Below, piece by piece: positions 1 to 5,816 of a stretch of DNA of 13,954 nucleotides; positions within the stretch are counted from its first letter, which is position 1; each line of letters starts with the position of its first letter. The position numbers and the translations under genes were made by a program. The DNA lies in assembly GCA_040307715.1 (NCBI GenBank), contig JAWRJC010000113.1, positions 1 to 13,954 of the forward strand. Reading direction: 5' to 3'. The DNA is from RUG13615 sp040307715. GTDB lineage: Bacteria; Bacillota; Clostridia; Peptostreptococcales; Anaerovoracaceae. Under the pieces are notes generated by a model. That model was not told the origin of the DNA and searched no databases. It saw only the letters and a list, made by a program, of their open reading frames with translations.

Positions 1-639
1 GGCGAGGATAAGATCGCTCTGTTCGTCATCCTGCTCATCCAGCTGCACAACAAGGATCTGTATTTCAACATGGTTCAGCACACTGGAAGCGGCGACGAAA
101 TGCGTGCTTTCCTGCGGGAGTGCGAGATCGATGCGGAGTACGTGGAGAAGATCGATGAAACGCTTAATCTGGGTGTTTTCGACGATGACGCTTCCACACC
201 GGAAACGGAGCGCAGTCTGCGATTCCTCAACCGTGAGAAGTTCTGCAAAAACCTCAAGGTGACATCGCAGATCACGAGCACCAACGGCGCGGACGACGCC
301 GGGGCGCGAAAAGGCAGCGCTGAAGGGATGCGGATCGGCGAATACGTGCGGCACAATCTGGGGATCCTCATTAATGAGAACAAACTCAGCAAGGAAATGG
401 TCCACAACCTGCAGAAGAAGAGCTGGTGTGAGATCAACCTGCACCTGCAGTATCCGTTCCTCAAACACCGCAAACCAAACCGCACGCGGCACGAACAGAT
501 CGAGGACGGCTTTGGCCACACGATCTACTGGGTCAAGCCCGTCGTGATCCGTGAAAAAGAATATTATGTCTGCAATCAATGGTACGAGCCGATGCGGCCG
601 TATTTCGAGATGTGGCTGGACACCGTGAAGGGCGAGTGA
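1..639 (+). CDS. 3' part of an unrecognised protein (start outside window)
   Basis: The frame is open from base 1 to a TGA at 637-639. The visible 212 residues are therefore the C-terminal part of a longer protein; the internal ATG at 70 is probably not the start, because coding-like sequence (GEDKIALFVILLIQLHNKD) precedes it in frame. I do not recognise the family with certainty. The last ~100 residues form a compact module: a helical stretch (RIGEYVRHNLGILINENKLS), a YPFLK motif, then an aromatic C-terminus with EYYVCNQWYEP and a final WLDTV. From memory, modules of this shape occur as C-terminal accessory domains of large proteins, some nuclease-related, but that is a weak impression. No membrane segment or signal peptide is visible. 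The gap of 435 bases to the next gene suggests it ends its own transcription unit, although no classic U-tract terminator follows. Confidence 0.75.
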   Translation, partial: GEDKIALFVILLIQLHNKDLYFNMVQHTGSGDEMRAFLRECEIDAEYVEKIDETLNLGVFDDDASTPETERSLRFLNREKFCKNLKVTSQITSTNGADDAGARKGSAEGMRIGEYVRHNLGILINENKLSKEMVHNLQKKSWCEINLHLQYPFLKHRKPNRTRHEQIEDGFGHTIYWVKPVVIREKEYYVCNQWYEPMRPYFEMWLDTVKGE

Positions 640-725
640 GGAACTACTGCTAAAAGTGCCCGTTGCCAGGAAAGCCGGCGGCTGAGGACTCATGCGAAGG
701 GCGAATCCCCCGTGAAATAAAAAAC

Positions 726-766
726 AGTGTGCTTTTTCAAGCCTTTTTTTCTTCAATAAGCACACA
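726..766. repeat. Inverted-repeat element, copy 1
   Basis: AGTGTGC (726-732) and GCACACA (760-766) enclose 27 bases. The stem extends inward to 8 perfect pairs, GTGTGCTT (727-734) with AAGCACAC (758-765). On the minus strand the interior contains AGAAAAAAAG at offset 8 from the first arm, exactly as in copy 3 at 5350-5389. It is not followed by a T-run, so a simple terminator role is unlikely. Confidence 0.6.
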
Positions 767-791
767 TACTGCGATTCAGCGCGAAGAAACT

Positions 792-800
792 TGCTATATA
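792..800 (+). promoter_or_regulatory. Extended -10 promoter (TGC TATATA)
   Basis: TGC followed by TATATA forms an extended -10 element. No good TTGACA-like -35 stands 16-18 bases upstream, which is acceptable for extended -10 promoters. It lies between the two inverted-repeat copies and points toward the reductase gene. Assigned by eye only. Confidence 0.35.
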
Positions 801-903
801 GTAGTGAAAAGGGGAAAACGATACCACTGGATTTTGTTGGCATAGGCGGCGTGGCTGTTTGGATGGGGCGCAGAGTATACATTCAGCTGAAGAGAGCAGG
901 TTC

Positions 904-943
904 TGTGTGCTTTTTTGCCTGATTCTTCGCAAATAATCACACT
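904..943. repeat. Inverted-repeat element, copy 2
   Basis: GTGTGC (905-910) and the degenerate arm TCACAC (937-942) enclose 26 bases. A second nested stem is TTTGC (914-918) with GCAAA (929-933). The minus-strand reading shares TTATT, GAAGAA, AGGC and AAAAAGCACAC with copy 1 in the same order, so the two look like diverged copies of one element. The adjoining AATCA-CAC-TGATT (935-947) is a further small palindrome. Confidence 0.5.
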
Positions 944-1074
944 GATTACTGTTTTGCGATGGCATATGACGATGGCCCGCTGCGGACACGGTCTGCGAAC
1001 GATCGGAGCATGGGATGCCGGGGCTTGCAACAGGGCAAGGCAAGAAGAAATACTATGAAATGGAGGAAAGAAAG

Positions 1075-1989
1075 ATGAATTATGATGTAGCGATCATCGG
1101 AACAGGTCCCGCGGGAATCGCGGCGGCGCTGACGCTCGGTCTGCACAACAAGACCATCGCGTGGTTCGGCTCGGCGGAACTGAGCGCCAAGGTCGGCAAG
1201 TCCGAAAAGATCGCCAACTATCCGGGTGTTCCGATGGTCTCCGGGCAGGATCTGAATGCGGCGTTCCGCGCGCAGATCGAGGAGGCCGGTCTGGAGATCA
1301 TCGACAAACAGGTCCAGACAATCATGCCGATGGGCAACGCTCTGATGGTGCAGGCGGGCATGGATGTCTACAACGTTAAGACGGTCCTGCTGGCGACCGG
1401 CGCGGTGAGCGGCAAGGGGTTCCCCGGCGAGGAATCGCTCCTCGGCAACGGTGTGAGCTACTGCGCGACCTGCGACGGATTCCTGTACAAGGGCAAAAGG
1501 ATCGCCGTATACTGCGGCGCGCCGCGGTTTGAGCACGAAGCGGTGTATCTCGCGGAAATGGCGGAGCATGTGTATCTGTACACGCCGTATGCGATCGGGG
1601 CCGGTAACGGTGGCGATGGCAGCACAAGCGCGTTCCCGGAGAATGTCACGGTCAACGACGGCAAGCTGAAGGAGATCCTTGCGGGCGAGCCGGCGGAAGG
1701 CGTATTCGGCGGGCCCAGGGTCAACGGCATCGCCCTGACCGACGGCAGGACCGTGGACGTGGACGGCGTGTTCGTCTTGCGGGATGCGGTCGCACCGGCT
1801 TCTCTGGTCAAGGGACTTGAAGTTGACGGCGCGCATATTATTGTCGACCATGAAATGAGAACGAACGTCAAAGGCGTTTACGCAGCGGGCGACTGCACAG
1901 GGCGGCCGTACCAGATCACCAAAGCGACAGGCGAGGGCAACACCGCAGCACACAGCATCATCGAGTACCTGCGCGAAATCGAACAGTAG
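1075..1989 (+). CDS. Thioredoxin reductase-like flavoprotein, ferredoxin-dependent (FFTR) type
   Basis: A 304-residue, probably cytoplasmic, FAD-dependent disulfide reductase. An N-terminal FAD dinucleotide fold is shown by GTGPAG (residues 9-14), the redox-active pair by CATC (130-133), and the C-terminal FAD-contact segment by GVYAAGDCTGRPYQ (267-280). The second nucleotide domain is abnormal. Where NADPH-dependent TrxB has a GxGxxA loop and an HRR motif, this protein has VYCGAPRFEHEA (145-156) and LYTPY (168-172). Clostridial ferredoxin-dependent flavin thioredoxin reductases lack the same motifs, and the segment DGVFVLRDAVAPASLVKGL resembles what I recall of them. Electrons would then come from reduced ferredoxin and pass to thioredoxin or a related protein. 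The ATG at 1075 was chosen over the in-frame ATG at 1015 because GGAGG (1062-1066) sits 8 bases upstream and the family starts with xYDVAIIG. It precedes a cysteine desulfidase-like gene by 64 bases. Confidence 0.88.
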   Translation: MNYDVAIIGTGPAGIAAALTLGLHNKTIAWFGSAELSAKVGKSEKIANYPGVPMVSGQDLNAAFRAQIEEAGLEIIDKQVQTIMPMGNALMVQAGMDVYNVKTVLLATGAVSGKGFPGEESLLGNGVSYCATCDGFLYKGKRIAVYCGAPRFEHEAVYLAEMAEHVYLYTPYAIGAGNGGDGSTSAFPENVTVNDGKLKEILAGEPAEGVFGGPRVNGIALTDGRTVDVDGVFVLRDAVAPASLVKGLEVDGAHIIVDHEMRTNVKGVYAAGDCTGRPYQITKATGEGNTAAHSIIEYLREIEQ

Positions 1990-2053
1990 TGTTACAGTTG
2001 GCGTCAATGCGGCGCACCGCGCTGCAGCGACCGCAAAACAGAAGGTGAATGAG

Positions 2054-3322
2054 ATGGAAAGAGAACTGTACAACACATTCGTTGAGATCCTCAAGCAGGA
2101 ACTCGTCCCGGCGATGGGATGCACGGAGCCGATCGCAGTGGCGTACGCGGGCGCGATCGCAAGAGAGACGCTCGGCAAGATGCCCGAGAAGGTCGACCTC
2201 ATCGTCAGCGGGAATATCATCAAGAACGTCAAGAGCGTCATCGTCCCGAACACGGGCGGCCGCAAGGGCCTCCGCACGGCGGTCTGCGCGGGCATCTGCT
2301 ACGGCAAGGCGGACAAGCAGCTCGAAGCGATCAGCGTCGTGACGCCGGAGCAGCTGGCGGAGCTCGATTCCTATATGGAAACCGTGGAGTTCTCGGTCAG
2401 CCGCTCGACTTTGCATTGCCCGTTCGACCTGCAGGTGCGCGTCTATGCGGGGGAAGACGAAGCCTATGTGCATATTTTCTCCAAGCACACCAATGTCGTC
2501 GAGGTTTCGAAGAACGGCGAGAAGATCGTCGATGTGCCGTTCTCGGATGAAACGGTCCCGGTTCCGGAGAGCCGCAAACTCCTTTCGATCGAGCGGATCG
2601 TTGAATTCGCCAACGAGGTGGATATCGAGGATGTCCGGCCGATCCTGTCGCGGCAGATCGAGTACAATATGGCCATTTCGAGGGCCGGCATGGAAGGCAA
2701 CTACGGTGCGCACATCGGCAAAACGCTGCTCCTGTCGTACAGCAACTGCGTCCATAACCGCGCCAAGGCGTATGCGGCAGCTGGATCCGACGCGCGTATG
2801 AACGGCTGCGAACTGCCGGTCGTCATCAACTCCGGCAGCGGCAACCAGGGTATGACGGTCTCGATCCCGGTCGTGACGTATGCGGAAGAACTCGGCTCCA
2901 GCGAGGAAAAACTCTATCGCGCGTTGGTCATCTCCAACCTCGTCGCGATCCACATCAAAACCGGCATCGGTGCGCTCTCCGCGTACTGCGGGGCGACGAG
3001 CGCGGGCGCCGGTGCAGGTGCGGGTGTCTGCTATCTGTACGGCGGCAACCAGGAGCAGATCGCGCATACGATCGTCAATACGCTCGCGATCAACTCCGGT
3101 ATGATCTGCGACGGTGCGAAGTCCAGCTGCGCGGCCAAGATCGCGTCGGCGGTAGAGGCGGGCCTGCTCGGCATGCAGATGAACATGTACGACAACCAGT
3201 TCTACGGCGGCGACGGCATCGTCATCAAGGGTGTCGAGAACACCATCAAGGCGGTCGGTGAACTCGCGCGCGAAGGCATGCGCAGCACCGACGACAAGAT
3301 CATCGATATCATGATGAAATAG
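2054..3322 (+). CDS. UPF0597 / L-cysteine desulfidase-like protein (serine dehydratase alpha-type, Fe-S)
   Basis: A 422-residue protein of the serine dehydratase alpha-subunit-like family (UPF0597; E. coli YhaM/CyuA, archaeal L-cysteine desulfidase). Members break L-cysteine into sulfide, pyruvate and ammonia using an oxygen-sensitive [4Fe-4S] cluster. The hallmark MGCTEP is at residues 21-26. Cys23, Cys312 (AYCGATSAGAG) and Cys352 (GMICDGAKSSC) fit the three cluster ligands of the archaeal enzyme; the 40-residue gap between the last two matches that enzyme as I recall it. Glycine-rich segments at 313-324 and the motif NSGSGNQGM (259-267) are typical. ATG 2054 was preferred over GTG 2045 because AAGG (2042-2045 region) is well spaced only for 2054. 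Same strand as the reductase with a 64-base gap, possibly cotranscribed, which would link thiol reduction with cysteine breakdown. The exact substrate cannot be fixed from sequence. Confidence 0.88.
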   Translation: MERELYNTFVEILKQELVPAMGCTEPIAVAYAGAIARETLGKMPEKVDLIVSGNIIKNVKSVIVPNTGGRKGLRTAVCAGICYGKADKQLEAISVVTPEQLAELDSYMETVEFSVSRSTLHCPFDLQVRVYAGEDEAYVHIFSKHTNVVEVSKNGEKIVDVPFSDETVPVPESRKLLSIERIVEFANEVDIEDVRPILSRQIEYNMAISRAGMEGNYGAHIGKTLLLSYSNCVHNRAKAYAAAGSDARMNGCELPVVINSGSGNQGMTVSIPVVTYAEELGSSEEKLYRALVISNLVAIHIKTGIGALSAYCGATSAGAGAGAGVCYLYGGNQEQIAHTIVNTLAINSGMICDGAKSSCAAKIASAVEAGLLGMQMNMYDNQFYGGDGIVIKGVENTIKAVGELAREGMRSTDDKIIDIMMK

Positions 3323-3356
3323 CGCCGTGCGGGCGCTGTGGCAACGCGCAGCGACC

Positions 3357-3418
3357 TTGCACGTTCGCGCAGTAAGGCGCAGCAACATTGCACGTTCGCG
3401 CAGTAAGGCGCAGCAACA
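3357..3418. repeat. Perfect 31-base tandem duplication
   Basis: Two identical, directly adjacent 31-base units occupy 3357-3387 and 3388-3418, each beginning TTGCACGTTCGCGCAG and ending GCGCAGCAACA. A degenerate partial unit (CGCAGCGACC, 3347-3356) precedes them and TTG follows. Because 31 is not a multiple of 3, the two units would be read in different frames, so they are intergenic rather than coding. They lie between the desulfidase gene and the acetyltransferase start. Confidence 0.85.
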
Positions 3419-3434
3419 TTGGGAATGCAGGAAA

Positions 3435-4007
3435 ATGAAGTTTAACATTCGTAAAGCCGAAAAAGCAGATTATCCGTTCATCCTGCGGGTGAACGAAGAA
3501 AACGTCGAAGTGCTCGCGCCGATGGACGAGGCGCGGCTCGATAAGTTCATGGCCGATGCGGAGATGCTGATGGTGGCGGAAGCGGTCGGCGAGCGTACTG
3601 ACGCAGCGGGCGAAACTGCTGCTTCTGCAAGCGAAACCGCAGCAGGTGCTGCGGGCACGCCGGCGGCGTTCCTCATCGCGCTCCGGGAAGGCGTGGACTG
3701 GTACGACAGCGAGAACTACCGCTGGTTTTGCGGGCAGTACCCGTCGTTCCTGTACGTCGACCGGATCGTCATTGACGCACCGTTCCGCAAGCAGGGGCTC
3801 GGGCGCGCGTTATACGAAGCGGTCTTCGCACAAGCGCGCGCGACCGGCGTGTCTGTCGTGACGGCGGAGATCGACACGATCCCGTACAATGAAGCCAGCC
3901 TGGCGTTCCATGAGGAAATGGGATTTTGCGAGGTCGGCGAGCAGTTCGTGCGCGGCGGGACGGTCAAGGTGTCGCTGCAGGCAGCGGATCCTTACGGGAA
4001 GGCTTGA
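3435..4007 (+). CDS. GNAT-family N-acetyltransferase
   Basis: A 190-residue acetyltransferase that would transfer acetyl from acetyl-CoA to an amine; the substrate is unknown. The acetyl-CoA pyrophosphate loop is RKQGLGRA (118-125), after the strand LYVDRIVIDAPF. The following helix and strand (VVTAEID, 141-147) and NEASLAFHEEMGF (152-164) are the usual C-terminal GNAT signature. Residues 52-76 form an Ala/Glu/Ser/Thr/Gly-rich low-complexity insert just before the strand AAFLIAL, most likely a surface loop. ATG 3435 was chosen because the upstream in-frame extension from 3327 runs through the 31-base tandem repeat and the family normally begins with xxIRKAxxxD. The ribosome binding site is weak (AGGA immediately upstream). 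The stop codon TGA (4005-4007) overlaps the next gene's ATG cluster, suggesting translational coupling. Confidence 0.88.
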   Translation: MKFNIRKAEKADYPFILRVNEENVEVLAPMDEARLDKFMADAEMLMVAEAVGERTDAAGETAASASETAAGAAGTPAAFLIALREGVDWYDSENYRWFCGQYPSFLYVDRIVIDAPFRKQGLGRALYEAVFAQARATGVSVVTAEIDTIPYNEASLAFHEEMGFCEVGEQFVRGGTVKVSLQAADPYGKA

Positions 4008-4009
4008 TG

Positions 4010-4783
4010 ATGAAACGGATCGAAAAAAGGATCGGTGCGGCAAATTGTTATCTTTACGGCTGGGAAGAGGAGGCACTCTGCAGACAGTCTGCAGCGGTGC
4101 CGCTTTTGATCCAGCCGGCAGATGACCACGATCTGGAAGTGCTGGACAATGAAGCAGCGGAGATCGAACGGCTTTACGGCGGCGCATTCCGGCTGGCCGC
4201 TTTCAAAGTAGATAACTGGAACGACGACCTCTCTCCGTGGGAGGCACCGCCGGTCTTCAGGAAAGAGGGATTTGGCGGCGGCGCGGCGAAGACGCTCGCG
4301 TTTATTGAGAATGAACTGCTGCCTGCGCTGCAGGAGATGACCGGAAGGCAGGAAGGCGGGTTGGCCGGCAGGCAGAACGTTGCGCCGGGTGCGCCGGTCA
4401 TCCTCGGCGGGTATTCGCTCGCCGGTCTTTTCGCGCTGTGGGCGGGGACGCAGACGGAGCGATTCTCCGGCATTGCGGCGGCATCACCGTCCGTGTGGTT
4501 CCCCGGGTGGATCGAGCACGCGGAAGAGTATTGGCAAGGTGCCGGTGCGGCGGGTTCTTCGCAGCGGATCTATCTGAGCCTCGGCGACAAGGAGGAAAAG
4601 GCGCGCAATCCCGTTATGGCGCGCGTCGGAGACTGCATCCGCCGGCAGCAGGAGATCCTGGCGGCAGCAGGCATTGAAAACACGCTCGTATGGGAGCAGG
4701 GCAACCATTTCCGGGAGCCGGACCTGCGTACGGCGCGGGCGTTCGCATGGGTGCTGAAAGGACTGTGCGCGGCGGCAAAGTGA
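4010..4783 (+). CDS. Alpha/beta hydrolase, esterase-like
   Basis: A 257-residue serine hydrolase of the putative esterase type. The nucleophile elbow is GGYSLAG with Ser136; Asp193 in LSLGDKEEK and His233 in EQGNHF are in the right order and spacing for the rest of the triad. No signal peptide or membrane segment is visible, so it should be cytoplasmic. A Gly/Ala/Gln-rich loop (112-127) precedes the strand carrying the serine. Two adjacent ATGs (4007, 4010) are possible. 4010 was preferred because GGGAAGG (3996-4002) is then 7 bases away; 4007 would overlap the acetyltransferase stop by one base. The tight junction on the left and the 15-base gap on the right place it in an operon with the acetyltransferase and the HD hydrolase. 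The physiological ester or peptide substrate is not predictable. Confidence 0.85.
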   Translation: MKRIEKRIGAANCYLYGWEEEALCRQSAAVPLLIQPADDHDLEVLDNEAAEIERLYGGAFRLAAFKVDNWNDDLSPWEAPPVFRKEGFGGGAAKTLAFIENELLPALQEMTGRQEGGLAGRQNVAPGAPVILGGYSLAGLFALWAGTQTERFSGIAAASPSVWFPGWIEHAEEYWQGAGAAGSSQRIYLSLGDKEEKARNPVMARVGDCIRRQQEILAAAGIENTLVWEQGNHFREPDLRTARAFAWVLKGLCAAAK

Positions 4784-4798
4784 TAGAAGGGGTGGATG

Positions 4799-5233
4799 AT
4801 GATTTACACAGACATGACGAAGAAGGCGATCCGCCTGATGTTTGATTTGCACAAAGACCAGACGGACAAGTCCGGGCTGCCGTACGTGTTCCATCCGTGG
4901 CACGTGGCGGAGAGCATGGACGACGAACTCCCGGCGGTCGTGGCGCTGCTGCACGATGCGGTGGAAGATACCGACCTGACGATCGAAGATGTGCGGGCGG
5001 CGGGTTTTCCGGAGGACGTCGTGGAAGCGCTCGGCTGCATGACGCACGACGACAGTGTGCCATACATGGAGTACGTGAAAGCGCTGGCGCCGAATGCCAT
5101 CGCGCGCAAAGTGAAGCTGGCGGATCTTGCGCACAATGCGGACCTGACGCGGCTTGATGCACCGTCCGGGGAAGACCTCGCGCGCCGGGAGAAGTATCTG
5201 CAGGCGATCGCGTACCTGGAGGCATATCAGTAA
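4799..5233 (+). CDS. Small HD-domain hydrolase resembling (p)ppGpp hydrolases (MESH1/SAH type)
   Basis: A 144-residue single-domain metal-dependent HD phosphohydrolase. The motif order of the RelA/SpoT N-terminal hydrolase fold is present: His18 and HP (His32), then LLHDAVEDT with His52-Asp53 and Glu56-Asp57, then VKLADLAHN with Asp109. There is no synthetase or regulatory domain, so by family it resembles small alarmone hydrolases, which remove pyrophosphate from (p)ppGpp and sometimes dephosphorylate NADPH. It is shorter than typical small alarmone hydrolases (about 180 residues), so another nucleotide may be its substrate. ATGs at 4796 and 4799 are both possible; AGGGG (4789-4793 region) favours 4799. 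It follows the esterase gene by 15 bases and is the last gene before a 583-base gap. Confidence 0.82.
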   Translation: MIYTDMTKKAIRLMFDLHKDQTDKSGLPYVFHPWHVAESMDDELPAVVALLHDAVEDTDLTIEDVRAAGFPEDVVEALGCMTHDDSVPYMEYVKALAPNAIARKVKLADLAHNADLTRLDAPSGEDLARREKYLQAIAYLEAYQ

Positions 5234-5349
5234 ACTGCCGCGCACACCGCATCCCCAGCAATCCGCTGCGCACAACAACTCTTGTTGGCAAGGCGATGCG
5301 CACGTCCGACCGCCAAGCATTCGCGCATCGTCACCGCAAATCGAAAAAG

Positions 5350-5389
5350 AGTGTGCGAAAAACAGAAAAAAAGCCTGTATTAGCACACT
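5350..5389. repeat. Inverted-repeat element, copy 3
   Basis: AGTGTGC (5350-5356) and GCACACT (5383-5389) form perfect 7-base arms around 26 bases. A nested ACAG/CTGT pair lies inside. The interior AGAAAAAAAG (5364-5373) occupies the same offset as on the minus strand of copy 1. The outer GCACACTGGA matches copy 4. Confidence 0.6.
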
Positions 5390-5515
5390 GGAAAAAGAAA
5401 AACGTCCGAAAAAGAGCGATTCCGAGCCTGTTTAGTTGACATAAATTGCAATGAAGGCACACTTTTGGATGGTTTTGCGGTTGTTCAGGATGAAAAAGTG
5501 CGCTGAACTGCAGAT

Positions 5516-5557
5516 CAGTGTGCGAAAACCGGTTTTTTGAAAGAAATCCGCACACTG
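5516..5557. repeat. Inverted-repeat element, copy 4
   Basis: CAGTGTGCG (5516-5524) and CGCACACTG (5549-5557) are perfect 9-base arms. The central palindrome AAAACCGGTTTT (5525-5536) gives a nested structure. The left arm plus following GAAAA and the right arm plus GGA are shared with copy 3, and the arm spacing (33 bases start to start) is identical. Confidence 0.6.
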
Positions 5558-5642
5558 GATTCGGAATTCCGTGGGAGAGATACCGTCAAGCAGCGAAGTG
5601 GCGGAAATGGACGGCCGGAAATCAGGAATCACCAAAAAAGTG

Positions 5643-5651
5643 TGCTATACT
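5643..5651 (+). promoter_or_regulatory. Extended -10 promoter (TGC TATACT)
   Basis: TGC precedes TATACT, a 5-of-6 match to TATAAT. No clear -35 is visible. The upstream AGTGTGC (5639-5645) overlaps the TGC, so whatever recognises the AGTGTGC motif could interfere with this promoter. It would drive the DUF2130 gene with a leader of about 160 nt that contains the 28-base-period array. Confidence 0.4.
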
Positions 5652-5690
5652 GAAACGGACGGCAGGTTTGCTGGCTGTTTGAAGAAGGAA

Positions 5691-5784
5691 TAGAAAGCGC
5701 CTGCCTGGTGCTGATGAATAGAAAGCGCCTGTTTGGTGCCGGTCGATAGAAAGCGCCCAAAGAAGTCATTGAACGGAAAGCGCC
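5691..5784 (+). repeat. Four-unit direct repeat, 28-base period
   Basis: TAGAAAGCGCC occurs at 5691-5701, 5719-5729 and 5747-5757, and the variant CGGAAAGCGCC at 5774-5784. Start-to-start spacing is 28, 28 and 27 bases. The first two units are also similar downstream of the core (TGcctGGTGC against TGtttGGTGC). The array lies between the candidate promoter and the ribosome binding site of the DUF2130 gene, so it is either an operator array or a structured part of the leader RNA. Confidence 0.75.
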
Positions 5785-5794
5785 CGTAAGGGCG
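5781..5794 (+). promoter_or_regulatory. Hairpin with GUAA tetraloop before the DUF2130 ribosome binding site
   Basis: CGCCC (5781-5785) pairs perfectly with GGGCG (5790-5794) around the GNRA-type loop GTAA. It ends 10 bases before AAGGAG (5805-5810) and grows out of the last repeat unit. It could stabilise the leader or tune translation initiation; there is no T-run, so it is not a terminator. Confidence 0.4.
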
Positions 5795-5816
5795 GTTGTG
5801 ATATAAGGAGAAAAAG

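Larger units (their letters stand above)
640..1074. other. 435-base non-coding gap with two inverted-repeat elements and a promoter
   Basis: No credible gene lies here; the short open frame at 663-845 begins with TTG, lacks a ribosome binding site and runs through repeat sequence. The gap holds inverted-repeat element copies at 726-766 and 904-943 and an extended -10 promoter at 792-800. The stretch 640-720 is GC-rich with short self-complementary patches, but I could not match it to any riboswitch or RNA family. If the promoter at 792-800 is used, the reductase mRNA has a leader of roughly 265 nt that includes the second element. Confidence 0.6.
5234..5816. other. 583-base non-coding region rich in structured repeats
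   Basis: I see no gene here. From left to right it holds: a hairpin CAACAA/TTGTTG (5273-5287); a hairpin CGATGCGC/GCGCATCG (5294-5301 with 5323-5330); inverted-repeat element copies 3 (5350-5389) and 4 (5516-5557), with a divergent half-pair GCACACT (5457-5463) and AGTGCGC (5497-5503) between them; an extended -10 promoter at 5643-5651; a four-unit, 28-base-period array (5691-5784); and a hairpin just before the ribosome binding site of the DUF2130 gene. Base composition is clearly more AT-rich in 5340-5560 than in the flanking genes. Confidence 0.6.

Noticed and set aside
640..720. Possible riboswitch or group II intron remnant
   Set aside because: GC-rich sequence with small hairpins, but I could not match any conserved core of cobalamin, TPP, SAM or intron domain V.
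726..766. Inverted-repeat copy 1 as terminator of the left-edge gene
   Set aside because: The long loop and the absence of a T-run after the right arm do not fit an intrinsic terminator.
663..845. 60-codon frame starting at TTG in the first gap
   Set aside because: No ribosome binding site, and it reads through an inverted-repeat element and the extended -10 promoter.
946..2295. 449-codon open frame on the minus strand
   Set aside because: It is the antisense shadow of the reductase and desulfidase genes, with Arg/His/Asp-rich low-quality protein sequence. GC-rich third positions keep such frames open.
1958..3448. 496-codon open frame on the minus strand
   Set aside because: Antisense of the desulfidase gene, crossing the tandem repeat; its sequence is dominated by Arg, Asp, Val and His with no domain.
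4484..5386. 300-codon open frame on the minus strand
   Set aside because: Shadow of the esterase and HD hydrolase genes, both of which have intact catalytic motifs on the plus strand.
5436..5464. Perfect TTGACA as a sigma-70 promoter
   Set aside because: The bases 17 positions downstream (ACACTT) do not resemble TATAAT, and no alternative spacing helps.
5691..5784. Possible CRISPR-like array
   Set aside because: The conserved core is only 11 bases in a 28-base period, linkers are partly similar, and no cas genes are present.
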